Part shown: in pieces, positions 16,478 to 24,978 of the stretch
How the letters are laid out: each line of letters opens with the position of its first letter
How positions within the stretch are numbered: the first letter of the stretch is position 1
Position numbers and translations under genes: made by a program
Assembly (NCBI RefSeq): GCF_003853415.1
Contig: NZ_QTPP01000027.1
Coordinates: 47,984 to 111,983 of the forward strand
DNA: 64,000 nt
DNA from: Burkholderia sp. Bp9142
GTDB taxonomy: Bacteria > Pseudomonadota > Gammaproteobacteria > Burkholderiales > Burkholderiaceae
Direction: 5' to 3'
Notes under the pieces: model-generated
The model's database searches: none
Told to the model about the DNA's origin: nothing
Seen by the model: the letters and a program-made list of their open reading frames with translations, nothing else

Positions 16478-18295
16478 ATGCAGACGAACTGCAGGGCAGG
16501 GTGGATGGTGTGCGCGCGGAATCGCGCCGCACGGGTCCGGCGCGATGCGCTGGTCCGGGTGCTGGCAATCGCGGCCGTGTGGCTGTGCGCGGCGCTGGCC
16601 GGCTGGCCGGGCGCGGCGAGCGCGGCAAGTTCCGCGAGCACCGGCGGCCTCACGAATCTTCCGGCGGTGATGCCCGCGATGTCGTGCCCGTCGGTCGCGG
16701 CGCTCGACCTGAGCGGCGTGACCGACGGCACCGTCACGATCACGTCGGCGGTGCTGCTGCCGGCCGGCACGGTCGTCGGCAACAAGACGCTGCCGGCGCC
16801 CGTATGCGACGTGAAGGGCACGATCGGTCCGGGCGCGTCATTGTTCGAACTGCAGCTGCCGACGCAGGGCTGGACGCAGCGCTATCTGCAGACGGGCTGC
16901 GGCGGCTTGTGCGGCAACCTGTCGGTCAATGCGCCGATGGCGTCGACCTGCGTGCCGGTGACGAACGGGACGATCGCGATGGCCGCGACCGACATGGGCC
17001 ACGAGGGCGGCAACGACGGTTCGTGGGCGCTCGACCCGAAGGCGAAGCTCGATTTCGCGTATCGCGCCGAACATGCGACGGCTCAGGTGGCGAAGGCGAT
17101 CATCGGCAAGTTCTACGCTCGGCCCGCGCGCTACGCGTACTTCGACGGCTGTTCCGACGGCGGCCGCGAGGCGCTGATGGAGGCGCAGCGCTTCCCCGAC
17201 GACTTCGACGGGATCGCCGCCGGCGCGCCCGCGAACGACCTGATCGTGCAGAACACGTTCCACCATGCATGGCCGAACGCGGTCAACACGGACCCGAAGA
17301 CGGGCAACGCGATCCTGCTCGCCGGCAAGCTGCCGATGCTGCACGCGGCCGTGCTGACGGCCTGCGACGGGCTGGACGGCGTGGTCGACGGCGTGATCGA
17401 CAACCCGCGCGCGTGCCGTTTCGATCCCGCGACGATCGTCTGCGCGCAGGGGCAATCCACCGCGACCTGCCTGACGTCGCAGGAAGCCGACGTCGTGCGC
17501 CGGATCCACGATGGCGCGACGGCCGCCGACGGTACGCGTCTGGAACCGCTCGTGTCGCGCGAATGGGGCTCGGAGCTGAACTGGAGCCTGTTCGTCCCGG
17601 CGACCGCCACCGCACAGAGCGGCACGATCAGCTTCGTGCTGCCGTTCCTGCGCTATCTCGACGACTACAACGCGTCGTATCCGTCCGCGACGATCGGCGA
17701 CCTGAAGTTCACGCTCGACGGGTTCGCGAAGACGGTGCCGGTGTCGAACTACCTGGCCGCGACCGATCCGGACCTGAGCCGCTTCGCCGGCCGCGGCGGC
17801 AAGCTGCTGCTGTGGCACGGTCTGGAAGACCAGCACATCTCGCCGCGCTCGAGCATCGAATACTACGAAGCGATGAAGCACGACATGGGTGATGCGAAGG
17901 TCGACCGTTTCGCGCGCTTCTACCTGTTCCCGGGCGTCGCGCACTGCGGCGGCGGGCAGGGGCCGAACGTGTTCGACATCCTCACGCCGCTGATGGCCTG
18001 GACCGAAACGGGCGCGACGCCCGGCCGGATCGTCGCGTCGATCGTCGATGCGAACGGCAACACGACGCGCACGCGCCCGGTGTTCCCGTATCCGGCCACC
18101 GCGCACTACACGGGCAGCGGCAGCACCGACGATGCGGCGAACTTCGTCGCCGATATGCCGGCGGCCGATCCGTACGTCGACCTGCACTGGGCCGGCGAAT
18201 GGCTGTATTCGCCGGGTTACGAGGCGCAGTGCCAGGTCCAGGGTTCGCAACTCGTCTGCAAGGGCGGCAACGGCTGGCATGCCTATCGTCCCTGA
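16478..18295 (+). CDS. Secreted tannase / feruloyl esterase family hydrolase
   Basis: 605 residues. The N-terminus has an arginine-rich n-region, the hydrophobic stretch VLAIAAVWLCAALAGW and an ASA-A cleavage site near residue 50, so it is exported. The tannase/feruloyl esterase domain shows FDGCSDGGRE with nucleophile S226, and GVAHCGGG with the catalytic His next to a Cys; the Cys-Ser and His-Cys pairs form the family's CS-D-HC disulfide-linked triad. GLEDQHISPRSS carries the acidic region. It should hydrolyse gallate esters or gallotannins outside the cytoplasm, supplying gallate to the enzymes encoded just upstream. ATG 16478 follows ACAGGAGACAGGC. A porin gene follows 70 nt later. Confidence 0.9.
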   Translation: MQTNCRAGWMVCARNRAARVRRDALVRVLAIAAVWLCAALAGWPGAASAASSASTGGLTNLPAVMPAMSCPSVAALDLSGVTDGTVTITSAVLLPAGTVVGNKTLPAPVCDVKGTIGPGASLFELQLPTQGWTQRYLQTGCGGLCGNLSVNAPMASTCVPVTNGTIAMAATDMGHEGGNDGSWALDPKAKLDFAYRAEHATAQVAKAIIGKFYARPARYAYFDGCSDGGREALMEAQRFPDDFDGIAAGAPANDLIVQNTFHHAWPNAVNTDPKTGNAILLAGKLPMLHAAVLTACDGLDGVVDGVIDNPRACRFDPATIVCAQGQSTATCLTSQEADVVRRIHDGATAADGTRLEPLVSREWGSELNWSLFVPATATAQSGTISFVLPFLRYLDDYNASYPSATIGDLKFTLDGFAKTVPVSNYLAATDPDLSRFAGRGGKLLLWHGLEDQHISPRSSIEYYEAMKHDMGDAKVDRFARFYLFPGVAHCGGGQGPNVFDILTPLMAWTETGATPGRIVASIVDANGNTTRTRPVFPYPATAHYTGSGSTDDAANFVADMPAADPYVDLHWAGEWLYSPGYEAQCQVQGSQLVCKGGNGWHAYRP

Positions 18296-18365
18296 TCCGA
18301 TGACGGCGGGTCGCCACCACAACGACGCATTACTCAATGAACCAGGCAAGGAAGGAGACTGATCG

Positions 18366-19583
18366 ATGAAGAAACGGGCATTACGCGTGGCGCTGACGTC
18401 TGGCGTCGCGATGGCGGCGGTCGCGCCGGCATTCGCGCAGAGCAGCGTCACGCTGTACGGGATCGTCGACAACGGGATCGGCTACCAGAGCAACGCGACG
18501 ACGCTCGGCTCGACGAGCGGCGGCAAGTCGGTCGTCAGGATGAACCAGGGCGTGTGGGCCGGCAGCCGTTTCGGCCTGAAGGGCGCGGAAGATCTCGGCG
18601 GCGGCACGAAGGCGATCTTCACGCTCGAATCGGGCTTCAACTCGGGCACGGGGGCGACGCAGTACACCGATGCGATGTTCGGGCGGCAGGCGTGGGTCGG
18701 GCTGACGAATGCGGCTTACGGCACGCTGACCGCGGGGCGGCAATACGCGTCGTACTACCAGACGATGTCACCCTTCAGCCCGACGACCTGGATCACCGGC
18801 TACTACGGTGCGCACCCGGGCGACGTCGATGGGCTCGACACGATCTACCGCGCGAACAACACGCTCGAGTACACGTCGCCGAAATGGTACGGTGTGACGC
18901 TGAGCGGTTCGTATTCGCTCGGCGGCGTGGCCGGCAGCACGAACGCCGGGTCGACGTGGGCGACCGGCATCCAGTACGCGGCCGGCCCGCTCGGCGTTGG
19001 CGTGGCGTTCGAGCGAATCAACAACTCGAATACGGCCGGCGGAACCTGGGGCGCGAACTCGACGACGTCGAACGGCGGCGCGCAGGTCGGCGTGTCGGCG
19101 CTCACGAACGGCTACCAGACCGCGAAGGCGCAGCAGCGCTTCGCGGTCGGGCTCAGCTACCGGTTCAGCGACGCGTGGGATGCGTCCGCGACGTATACCA
19201 ACACCGAATACATCCCGGGCGCGGCGTCGAAGTTCGTCAACACCGCGATCTTCAACACGGCCGGCGCGGTGCTGCACTGGAAGCCGTCGGCGGTCTGGGA
19301 TTTCGGCGCGGGCTATGCATACACGCGCGCGACCGAGGCGAACGGCATCACCGACAGCGCGCAGTATCACCAGTTCAACCTGTCGCAGTACTACGCGTTG
19401 TCGAAGCGCACCGGGCTGTATTTGCTCGAGGCGTATCAGCACGCGAAGGGCAAGACGCTCGGCACGAGCGGCGCGGGCAGCATCGTCGATGCGACCGCGA
19501 CGCTGGGCGACGGGTTCAATTCCGCTCCGTCGTCGACCGGCAACCAGTTCGCGTTCGGCGCGGGGATCATTCACCGGTTCTGA
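18366..19583 (+). CDS. Outer-membrane porin of the gallate/tannin cluster
   Basis: 405-residue general porin: signal peptide MKKRALRVALTSGVAMAAVAPAFA, mature start QSSVTLYGIVDNGI, GSRFGLKGAEDLGGG, IFTLESGFN, FGRQAWVGL, LEYTSPKWYGV, and C-terminal FAFGAGIIHRF ending in Phe. It is an outer-membrane channel; placement directly after the tannase (70 nt) suggests it helps admit gallate or small phenolic esters. AAGGAG precedes the ATG by 10 nt (ggaaggagactgatcg). The last 13 bases overlap the end of an antisense pentapeptide-repeat relic. Confidence 0.95.
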   Translation: MKKRALRVALTSGVAMAAVAPAFAQSSVTLYGIVDNGIGYQSNATTLGSTSGGKSVVRMNQGVWAGSRFGLKGAEDLGGGTKAIFTLESGFNSGTGATQYTDAMFGRQAWVGLTNAAYGTLTAGRQYASYYQTMSPFSPTTWITGYYGAHPGDVDGLDTIYRANNTLEYTSPKWYGVTLSGSYSLGGVAGSTNAGSTWATGIQYAAGPLGVGVAFERINNSNTAGGTWGANSTTSNGGAQVGVSALTNGYQTAKAQQRFAVGLSYRFSDAWDASATYTNTEYIPGAASKFVNTAIFNTAGAVLHWKPSAVWDFGAGYAYTRATEANGITDSAQYHQFNLSQYYALSKRTGLYLLEAYQHAKGKTLGTSGAGSIVDATATLGDGFNSAPSSTGNQFAFGAGIIHRF

Positions 19584-19840
19584 TGGCATTCGTCGAAGCA
19601 CCACGAGCCGAGCTTGCTGCGTCGCCGGTTCGTGTCGTGGAGATCGCACGACTGAAACCGCGCGTCCTCGAGATCGGCGGAGGCGAAGCTCGTCTGGCGC
19701 GCGCGGCAGCGAATCCAGGCCGTTTGCGCGAGCGTCGCGCCGACGAACGACGCTTCCGCGAGCGCGCCGCGCTCGAACCGCACGCCGCGCAAATCGAGCC
19801 GCGACAGGTCCGCGCCTTCCAGGTCGAAGTCTTTCTTTCT
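19571..19840 (-). pseudogene. Pentapeptide-repeat protein remnant
   Basis: In one minus-strand frame the sequence reads KKDFDLEGADLSRLDLRGVRF, ERGALAEASFVGATLAQ and TSFASADLEDARFQSCDLHDTN, a run of A(D/N)Lxx-type pentapeptide repeats forming a right-handed beta-helix quadrant. No ATG start exists before an upstream in-frame stop near 19890, so only an internal/C-terminal piece remains. It ends inside the 3' end of the convergent porin gene. Probably the leftover of a larger pentapeptide gene; a TTG-initiated mini-protein cannot be excluded. Confidence 0.55.
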
Positions 19841-19922
19841 GGCAGGACGACCGCGTCGCCTGTCGCGCGGTCCGGCGACAAGGAAGGCGTTCGTGTTTCA
19901 GGGTTCGTTCAGGGAGAGCGTC

Positions 19923-20063
19923 ATGCGTGCACCGTTGCCGATGACGATCGCATGGCTGGCGGCTTGCGGTATTCGCACGGGATCCGCGTGGGCCGCCGGC
20001 GGCAACGGCACCACGCCGCGCCGTGCCGTGCCGTGCCCGCGAACGGATCGGATTGGGTGTTGA
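19923..20063 (+). pseudogene. Truncated exported-protein N-terminus
   Basis: 46 codons starting MRAPLPMTIAWLAACGI and reaching an SAWAAGG cleavage-like site, that is, a complete signal peptide, preceded by an SD-like GGGAGAG 5 nt upstream. The frame then runs into arginine-rich text and a stop at 20061. The homologous remainder of a secreted protein seems to be missing, and the lower-GC AraC/NmrA block begins about 40 nt later, consistent with disruption by replacement DNA. Confidence 0.4.
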
Positions 20064-20103
20064 GCGCGCCAAAGGAGCGGGGCATGTGCGTCCGGACGAG
20101 CAC

Positions 20104-21057
20104 TCAGACCTGCTGGAAACGGTCGGAGGTCAGTTTCTCCAACGCGTCCTGCTTGCGAAATTGGCTTGGAGATTGACCGGTGGATCGCTTGAATACTTTA
20201 GAAAAACCGAACGCATCCTGATAACCCACGGCCTGCGCAACTTGCTCCAACGACTGTTGGGTGTCGGAGAGCAACTGCATGGCCTTTTGCATGCGTAGTG
20301 TCCGCAAATGGCTTAGCGGGGTGTCGCCCAGTGCATTGCGGAAGCGTTCGGCCAGAGCCGAGCGCGATAGTCCGGTTTGTCGGGCGAGTTCTTCCAGCGT
20401 CCAGCCATGGCTGAGGTTGCCGTGCATGAAGGTCAATGCCTCGCGGATAGACCGGTCGGCAATGGCGTGGTGCCAGCCTGGTGCTCCCGAGGGGTGCTCT
20501 CGCTCGGCGATCTCGCGCAGAGCGAAGACGAACAGTGCATCCAGCAGGCCATGCGTGGCTGAGGTCGCGCCTAGCGCCCGATCGCCGAGTTCGCGATCAA
20601 GCAAACCGATGGTCAGCGGCAGTGCTGAAAGCTGCTGCAGTGTGTTGCCGCGGATGACGAACCATGGCGACAGGCTTCGCAGGAATGGATGCAGTGGCTC
20701 GTGCCAAAGTTGATAGGCGGCAGAGATGACCAAGGTGCTACCGTGCACCGGCACGGCGCGGCGCTCAGCCCCTGGGAAGTCCGCGACGGGTATCGCGCTG
20801 GTGCACGCGGGCGGCTGACGGTCGAGAGAGAGCAGGTGAACGCTGCCGCGAGCCATTAACACCATATCCCCCGCCAGTAGTGCCAGGGGCTCATCGAGAT
20901 TGGGCGCGTGCACGAAGGCTTGGCCACGCGTCACGGTATGCAGGCCAAAGCTACGCTCGCATGGAAATCGCAGTGCGTCACCGGGCGACAGGGCGTGCAT
21001 GTCAAGCAGGCGGCACTGCAGTCCAGCGACATGAAGAATGTCTGAAAGTATGTCCAT
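20104..21057 (-). CDS. AraC family regulator with cupin-type ligand domain
   Basis: 317 residues: an N-terminal AraC-type cupin domain (about 1-180; GLHTVTRGQAFVHAPNLDEPLALLAGDMVLMARGSVHLL) and a C-terminal double HTH (about 215-310; WTLEELARQTGLSRSALAERFRNALGDTPLSHLRTLRMQKAMQLL and VGYQDAFGFSKVFKRSTGQSPSQFR). Divergent from the NmrA-like gene, with 109 nt between start codons that include an imperfect inverted repeat. It likely controls itself and that neighbour. The codon usage is visibly less GC-biased than in the surrounding genes, suggesting the pair was acquired together. Confidence 0.9.
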   Translation of the reverse strand: MDILSDILHVAGLQCRLLDMHALSPGDALRFPCERSFGLHTVTRGQAFVHAPNLDEPLALLAGDMVLMARGSVHLLSLDRQPPACTSAIPVADFPGAERRAVPVHGSTLVISAAYQLWHEPLHPFLRSLSPWFVIRGNTLQQLSALPLTIGLLDRELGDRALGATSATHGLLDALFVFALREIAEREHPSGAPGWHHAIADRSIREALTFMHGNLSHGWTLEELARQTGLSRSALAERFRNALGDTPLSHLRTLRMQKAMQLLSDTQQSLEQVAQAVGYQDAFGFSKVFKRSTGQSPSQFRKQDALEKLTSDRFQQV

Positions 21058-21081
21058 TTAGAAATTCCGAAGACTCCTAGA

Positions 21082-21102
21082 CATGAAGTCTGGACTTTCA
21101 TG
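21082..21102. promoter_or_regulatory. Inverted repeat in AraC/NmrA divergent promoter
   Basis: CATGAAGTC (21082-21090) faces GACTTTCATG (21093-21102), an inverted repeat with one base missing in the left arm, placed between the divergent start codons. Candidate operator for the AraC protein. Confidence 0.35.
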
Positions 21103-21166
21103 CATTCTGGTTCTTTTTTCAAGAGGGCACACTCGGGGCTATTCAACACCCTCCAAGGAGTTCTCG

Positions 21167-21997
21167 ATGACCACAACCCTCGTAATCGGCGCCAGCGGTC
21201 AAATTGGTTCCGCTCTGTCGTCTCGACTCACGGCTCAAGGTCAGAACGTGCGCCGTGCTACCGGCCGAGCCTTGCGGCCAGGCGAAGTCCTGGTCAATTT
21301 GGCGACCGGCGCGGGATTGACGCAGGCGCTCGCTGGTGCCGACCAACTGTTCCTGATGCCACCTCCCGGTTTCGCCAACCATGACGAGTTGTTGATTCCT
21401 GCCATCGACGCAGCGAAGTCAGCCGGCGTATGCAAGGTGCTCCTTCTTTCTGCGCTCGGTGTCGACGTCGACGACAACATCCCCCTGCGTCGGGCGGAAT
21501 TGCATCTGGAGCGGTCGGGTATGGTCTGGAACGCAATCCGGCCGAATTGGTTCATGCAGAACTTCCATACCTTCTGGCTGCATGGAATCCAGACCGAAGG
21601 CCAGATCGTCGTGCCCGCGGGAACGGCGAAGGGAAGCTTTGTCGACACGCGCGATGTCGCGGCGGTGGCCGCTCGGTTGTTGAGTGGCGACGACTTCTTG
21701 AATACAGCGCACGACCTGACCGGTGCCGAGGCCTTGGACCATGCACAGGTGGCCGCGATTCTCTCGAAGGTGACGGGGCGCACGATCGTCCATACCGATA
21801 TCGCCGAAGACGAGATGCGTCATGGGCTGCTGAATGCGGGCCTGTCGGCGGACTACACGGAATTGCTGCTGGCCCTCCTGCAGGAGTTCAAAGCTGGTCA
21901 TGCCGAGCACGTCACTGATGAAGTGCGGCGTATCACCGGAAAGGCGCCGATTCGTTTCGAGCAGTATGCGCGGGAGTTCAAGGCGCACTGGGCCTGA
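21167..21997 (+). CDS. NmrA-like NAD(P)H-binding oxidoreductase
   Basis: 276-residue atypical SDR of the NmrA/QOR2 type. VIGASGQIGSAL near residue 6-17 is the dinucleotide-binding motif; PPPGFANHDELLIPAIDAAKSAGVCKVLLLSALG matches the NmrA segment before strand 5; IRPNWFMQNF is the characteristic substrate-loop signature of this family, and no YxxxK catalytic pair is visible there. Such proteins act as quinone reductases or redox sensors. AAGGAG lies 6 nt before ATG 21167. Paired head-to-head with the AraC gene; base composition is lower in GC than the flanks. Confidence 0.88.
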   Translation: MTTTLVIGASGQIGSALSSRLTAQGQNVRRATGRALRPGEVLVNLATGAGLTQALAGADQLFLMPPPGFANHDELLIPAIDAAKSAGVCKVLLLSALGVDVDDNIPLRRAELHLERSGMVWNAIRPNWFMQNFHTFWLHGIQTEGQIVVPAGTAKGSFVDTRDVAAVAARLLSGDDFLNTAHDLTGAEALDHAQVAAILSKVTGRTIVHTDIAEDEMRHGLLNAGLSADYTELLLALLQEFKAGHAEHVTDEVRRITGKAPIRFEQYAREFKAHWA

Positions 21998-22202
21998 AGC
22001 GTGTTCCTTTAAGCGATTGGTTCGATTGAACGTTCTGGTTGAACTGCATGAATGATGGGGCTTCGGCCGTTGTTCAGGCGAGTTCATACGGAAGACGTAT
22101 GATTCCGCTGACAAATATCGCAGCGCGCTCAGTCGTTTGGCGGCGGTGTCCAGTCCGACCTGGGCGCCGAACTTCTACTCTCTGCCGAAGCCGTTGAAGG
22201 TG

Positions 22203-22241
22203 TTCGACGAACCCGTTCGACGAACCCGTTCGATGAACCCG
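22203..22241 (+). repeat. Three tandem 13-bp repeats
   Basis: TTCGACGAACCCG at 22203-22215 and 22216-22228, then TTCGATGAACCCG at 22229-22241 (one mismatch), about 35 nt upstream of the next start codon. Could be slippage-generated or a multi-site operator. Confidence 0.85.
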
Positions 22242-22277
22242 GCTGCCCGTAGCCAACCCGTTTCAGAGGAAGCATCG

Positions 22278-23534
22278 ATGACCCAGCCGACCCATGATCT
22301 CGATCTCGTCGTATTCGGTGCCACCAGCTTCGTCGGGCAAATCCTGACGCGCTACCTGTCCGAGCACCTGTCGGGCAGCGGAGAAGCGCTGCGCTGGGCG
22401 ATCGCCGGCCGCTCCGAGGCGAAGCTCCGCAAGGTCAGGGACGGGCTGGGTGCCGCGGGGCAGGCGCTGCCGGTCATCGTGGCCGATGCGGCCGACGAAG
22501 CGCAATTGCGGACGTTGTGCGCGCGGACGCGCGTCGTCGTGTCGACCGTCGGTCCGTACGCGCTTTATGGCGAGCCGCTGGTCCGGATCTGCGCGCAATC
22601 CGGCACGGATTATTGCGACCTCACCGGCGAGACGCAGTGGATCAAGCGGATGATCGAACGGTACGAGCCGGCGGCCCGGCAATCGGGCGCGCGCATCGTG
22701 CATTGCTGCGGTTTCGATTCGGTGCCGTCGGACATCGGCGTGCTGTTCCTGCAGCAGCACGCGCGGCGGCAGTGGGGCGTGCCGGCCACGCAGGTGAAGA
22801 TGCGCGTGAAGACGCTGAAGGGCGGTGCGTCGGGCGGAACGGTCGCGAGCGTGATCAACGTCGTGCGCGAAGCCGCGGCCGATCCCGCAGTGCGCCGTGA
22901 ACTGCTCGATCCGTATGCGTTATGCCCGAAGGATCACCGCTTCACGGTACGGCAACATGCGGTTCGCTCGGCGGAATTCGATCGCGACGGCGGCACGTGG
23001 ATCGCGCCGTTCGTGATGGCGGCCGTCAACGAGCGCGTCGTGCATCGCTCCAATGCCCTCGCGGACAACGCGTATGGCGACCGGTTCACCTATGACGAGG
23101 CGGTCATCATGGGTACGGGCATGAAGGGCCGCATTGCGGCGCTGACGATGGTGGCCGGCCTCGGCGCGTTCATGGTCGGCGTCCTCGTCAAGCCGGTACG
23201 TAGCCTGATGGAGCGCTTCCTGCTGCCGAAGCCCGGTGAGGGGCCGAGTGCCGCGGCGCAACTGGCCGGCCGCTACGATCTGCGCTTCTTCGGGCGCGCC
23301 GACGACGGGCGGACCCTGCGCGTGAAAGTCACCGGCGATCGCGATCCCGGTTACGGCTCGACCGGCAAGATGCTGGGCCAGGCCGCGCTCAGCCTCGCGC
23401 TGGATTGTGCCCGCGACGGCACGAAGACCGGGCGCGGCGGCGGTTTCTGGACGCCCGCGACGATGTTCGACGAGCGCTTCGTCGAGCGCCTCGTGCGGCA
23501 TGCCGGGTTGGCTTTCGAACTGCTGGATGCCTGA
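22278..23534 (+). CDS. Saccharopine dehydrogenase family / trans-acting enoyl reductase-like protein
   Basis: 418 residues. N-terminal Rossmann motif VVFGATSFVGQILTRYL, then WAIAGRSEAKLRKV, VVVSTVGPYALYGEPLV and CAQSGTDYCDLTGETQWIKRMI, followed by HCCGFDSVPSDIGVLFLQ; these are diagnostic of the saccharopine-dehydrogenase-like enoyl reductase group. A hydrophobic segment (IAALTMVAGLGAFMVGVLV) around residue 300 suggests membrane association, also usual in this group. The exact substrate is unknown; mycobacterial relatives reduce polyketide chains but no PKS is nearby. AGAGGA precedes ATG 22278. The 13-bp tandem repeats lie in its leader. Confidence 0.87.
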   Translation: MTQPTHDLDLVVFGATSFVGQILTRYLSEHLSGSGEALRWAIAGRSEAKLRKVRDGLGAAGQALPVIVADAADEAQLRTLCARTRVVVSTVGPYALYGEPLVRICAQSGTDYCDLTGETQWIKRMIERYEPAARQSGARIVHCCGFDSVPSDIGVLFLQQHARRQWGVPATQVKMRVKTLKGGASGGTVASVINVVREAAADPAVRRELLDPYALCPKDHRFTVRQHAVRSAEFDRDGGTWIAPFVMAAVNERVVHRSNALADNAYGDRFTYDEAVIMGTGMKGRIAALTMVAGLGAFMVGVLVKPVRSLMERFLLPKPGEGPSAAAQLAGRYDLRFFGRADDGRTLRVKVTGDRDPGYGSTGKMLGQAALSLALDCARDGTKTGRGGGFWTPATMFDERFVERLVRHAGLAFELLDA

Positions 23535-23639
23535 GCCGGGCGCGCGACGTGCGCATCGCGACTGTCCACGATTCGTGCCGCACGCATCCATGCTTGCGCG
23601 GATCATCCGCGGCCGGCTTTCCGGCATCCTGTCGTCAAT

Positions 23640-23885
23640 GCGTCGCGTGCGGGACTGCCGCGGCACGGCGTTTCACGCGTCGTCGTCCGCACCCGCGGGG
23701 CTGTGCCGGGCGGCGAAGCCGCGCGGGGCATCGCATTTACCGCGGACAGCCGGCATGTGATCGTGCAGTTCAACGTCGAGCGGCAGCTCGCGCTGTATGC
23801 GGTGGAGGGCGGCAAGCTGCGCGATACGGGCGAGCGCATCGCGCTGTCGGGCGGGCCGTCGTCGTTGCGGACATTGCCGCGGTAA
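23640..23885 (+). pseudogene. C-terminal fragment of a beta-propeller (lactonase/YncE-like) protein
   Basis: The frame ending at 23885 gives GEAARGIAFTADSRHVIVQF, NVERQLALYAVEGGKLRDTG and ERIALSGGPSSLRTLPR, the closing blade of a seven-bladed propeller protein of the lactonase or methylamine-dehydrogenase heavy-chain type. There is no SD-led start or upstream blades; what lies before it (from about 23640) is unrelated text. Evidence of gene loss. Confidence 0.55.
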
Positions 23886-23929
23886 AGTGCGGCGCGCGGC
23901 GAGGCGTGCCTGCCACGCGCCCGCCGTTG

Positions 23930-24064
23930 TTACGGACGCAGCAGGTCGAATCCGCCGAACACGACCACGCCGCTGAGCGCAATCATCGCGACCGAATGCT
24001 GGCCGAAATAGAGAATCGCGGCCGCGAGCCACGTGGTCAGGCAGAAGGCGCCGATGCGGGCCAT
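23930..24064 (-). CDS. Small predicted membrane protein
   Basis: 44 residues, MARIGAFCLTTWLAAAILYF then GQHSVAMIALSGVVVFGGFDLLRP: two short hydrophobic helices separated by a glycine-histidine turn. A good SD (GAGGA) lies 8 nt before the ATG at 24064, which supports translation and this start. No family recognised; it stands alone between a decayed fragment and the flxA-like gene. Confidence 0.6.
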   Translation of the reverse strand: MARIGAFCLTTWLAAAILYFGQHSVAMIALSGVVVFGGFDLLRP

Positions 24065-24467
24065 CGTGAATTCCTCGAAATGCGTGGTGAAGGGGGGCGC
24101 CGAAGGCGTCGCGTCGTCGTGTCGCTGCGCGCGCGACGCGCGCACGGCGACGGCGCCGGACGGCATCGCGCGTTGCGCCCGACCGGGCGGGCGCCGGTGC
24201 GGGGAAGCCCGCAAGACTTGCCGAACGCAGCCGGGTGCTGCGGAGGCAGGCCGACCGGCGATTTTACCAGCGTGAACGGCGGGTCATTCTGGCCCCTTCG
24301 CGACAATCGACATCCCGCCCACGGCCTTGCGCGCGGCAACCGCCTGGCGGCAGCATCGGCGCTGTGCGCAAGGCGGGACTCAAGTTTGATCCGACGAATA
24401 CCGTAAACCGGTTGCAAGGCATTCCCTGTTCAAACGACCCGAGTCGCACTCGTTACGGACCGACACG

Positions 24468-24899
24468 ATGCAGATCGATCTTTCTTCCGCCGCGCAGACC
24501 TCGCCGGCCACCGGCAACGCCACCGCCAACCCGTCAGGCAACGGTGCCGTGTCGACGGCTAAGGCCGCCGCGTCGTCGCCGACGGGCGGCGCCGCGCCGT
24601 CCGACGGCACGGGGCAGACGCCGGGCGCGTCGGGATCCTCCGCCGACGATCCCGCGGTCACGCAGCTGAAACAGCTCATCGAGCGCCTGCAGAAACAGCT
24701 CGCGCAACTGCAGCAGCAAATGGCGGCCGCCGCGCAGCGCGCGAAGGACGATCCGGCTGCCGCGGTCGAACAGCAGACGCTGAGCGCGGAAGCGAGCACG
24801 ATCTCGGCCGCGCTGTCGACGGCGATCGCGCAGCTCGCGCAGGCCATCCAGAAGTCGGGCGGCTCGACGTCCGGCGGCCTGGTGTCGACGCAGGCCTGA
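24468..24899 (+). CDS. FlxA-like family protein
   Basis: 143 residues: a low-complexity Ala/Ser/Gly/Pro/Thr leader (1-60), a coiled coil DPAVTQLKQLIERLQKQLAQLQQQMAAAAQ (about 61-92), and a second helical part ISAALSTAIAQLAQAIQKSG. This matches FlxA-like proteins, named after a flagellar-regulon gene of E. coli; the molecular role is unknown. No signal peptide. Apparently monocistronic, with the hydrolase gene beginning 79 nt downstream. Confidence 0.8.
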   Translation: MQIDLSSAAQTSPATGNATANPSGNGAVSTAKAAASSPTGGAAPSDGTGQTPGASGSSADDPAVTQLKQLIERLQKQLAQLQQQMAAAAQRAKDDPAAAVEQQTLSAEASTISAALSTAIAQLAQAIQKSGGSTSGGLVSTQA

Positions 24900-24978
24900 C
24901 GCCCCGGCGCCGCACCGCGGCGTGCCACCCCGCGCATTACAATCGCAAGCTCGTCTCCCTCGAAAGGACGGCAGAACG

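Noticed and set aside
22203..22241. Tandem repeats considered as a CRISPR or att-like array
   Set aside because: The units are directly abutting 13-mers with no spacers and no cas, integrase or tRNA gene nearby.
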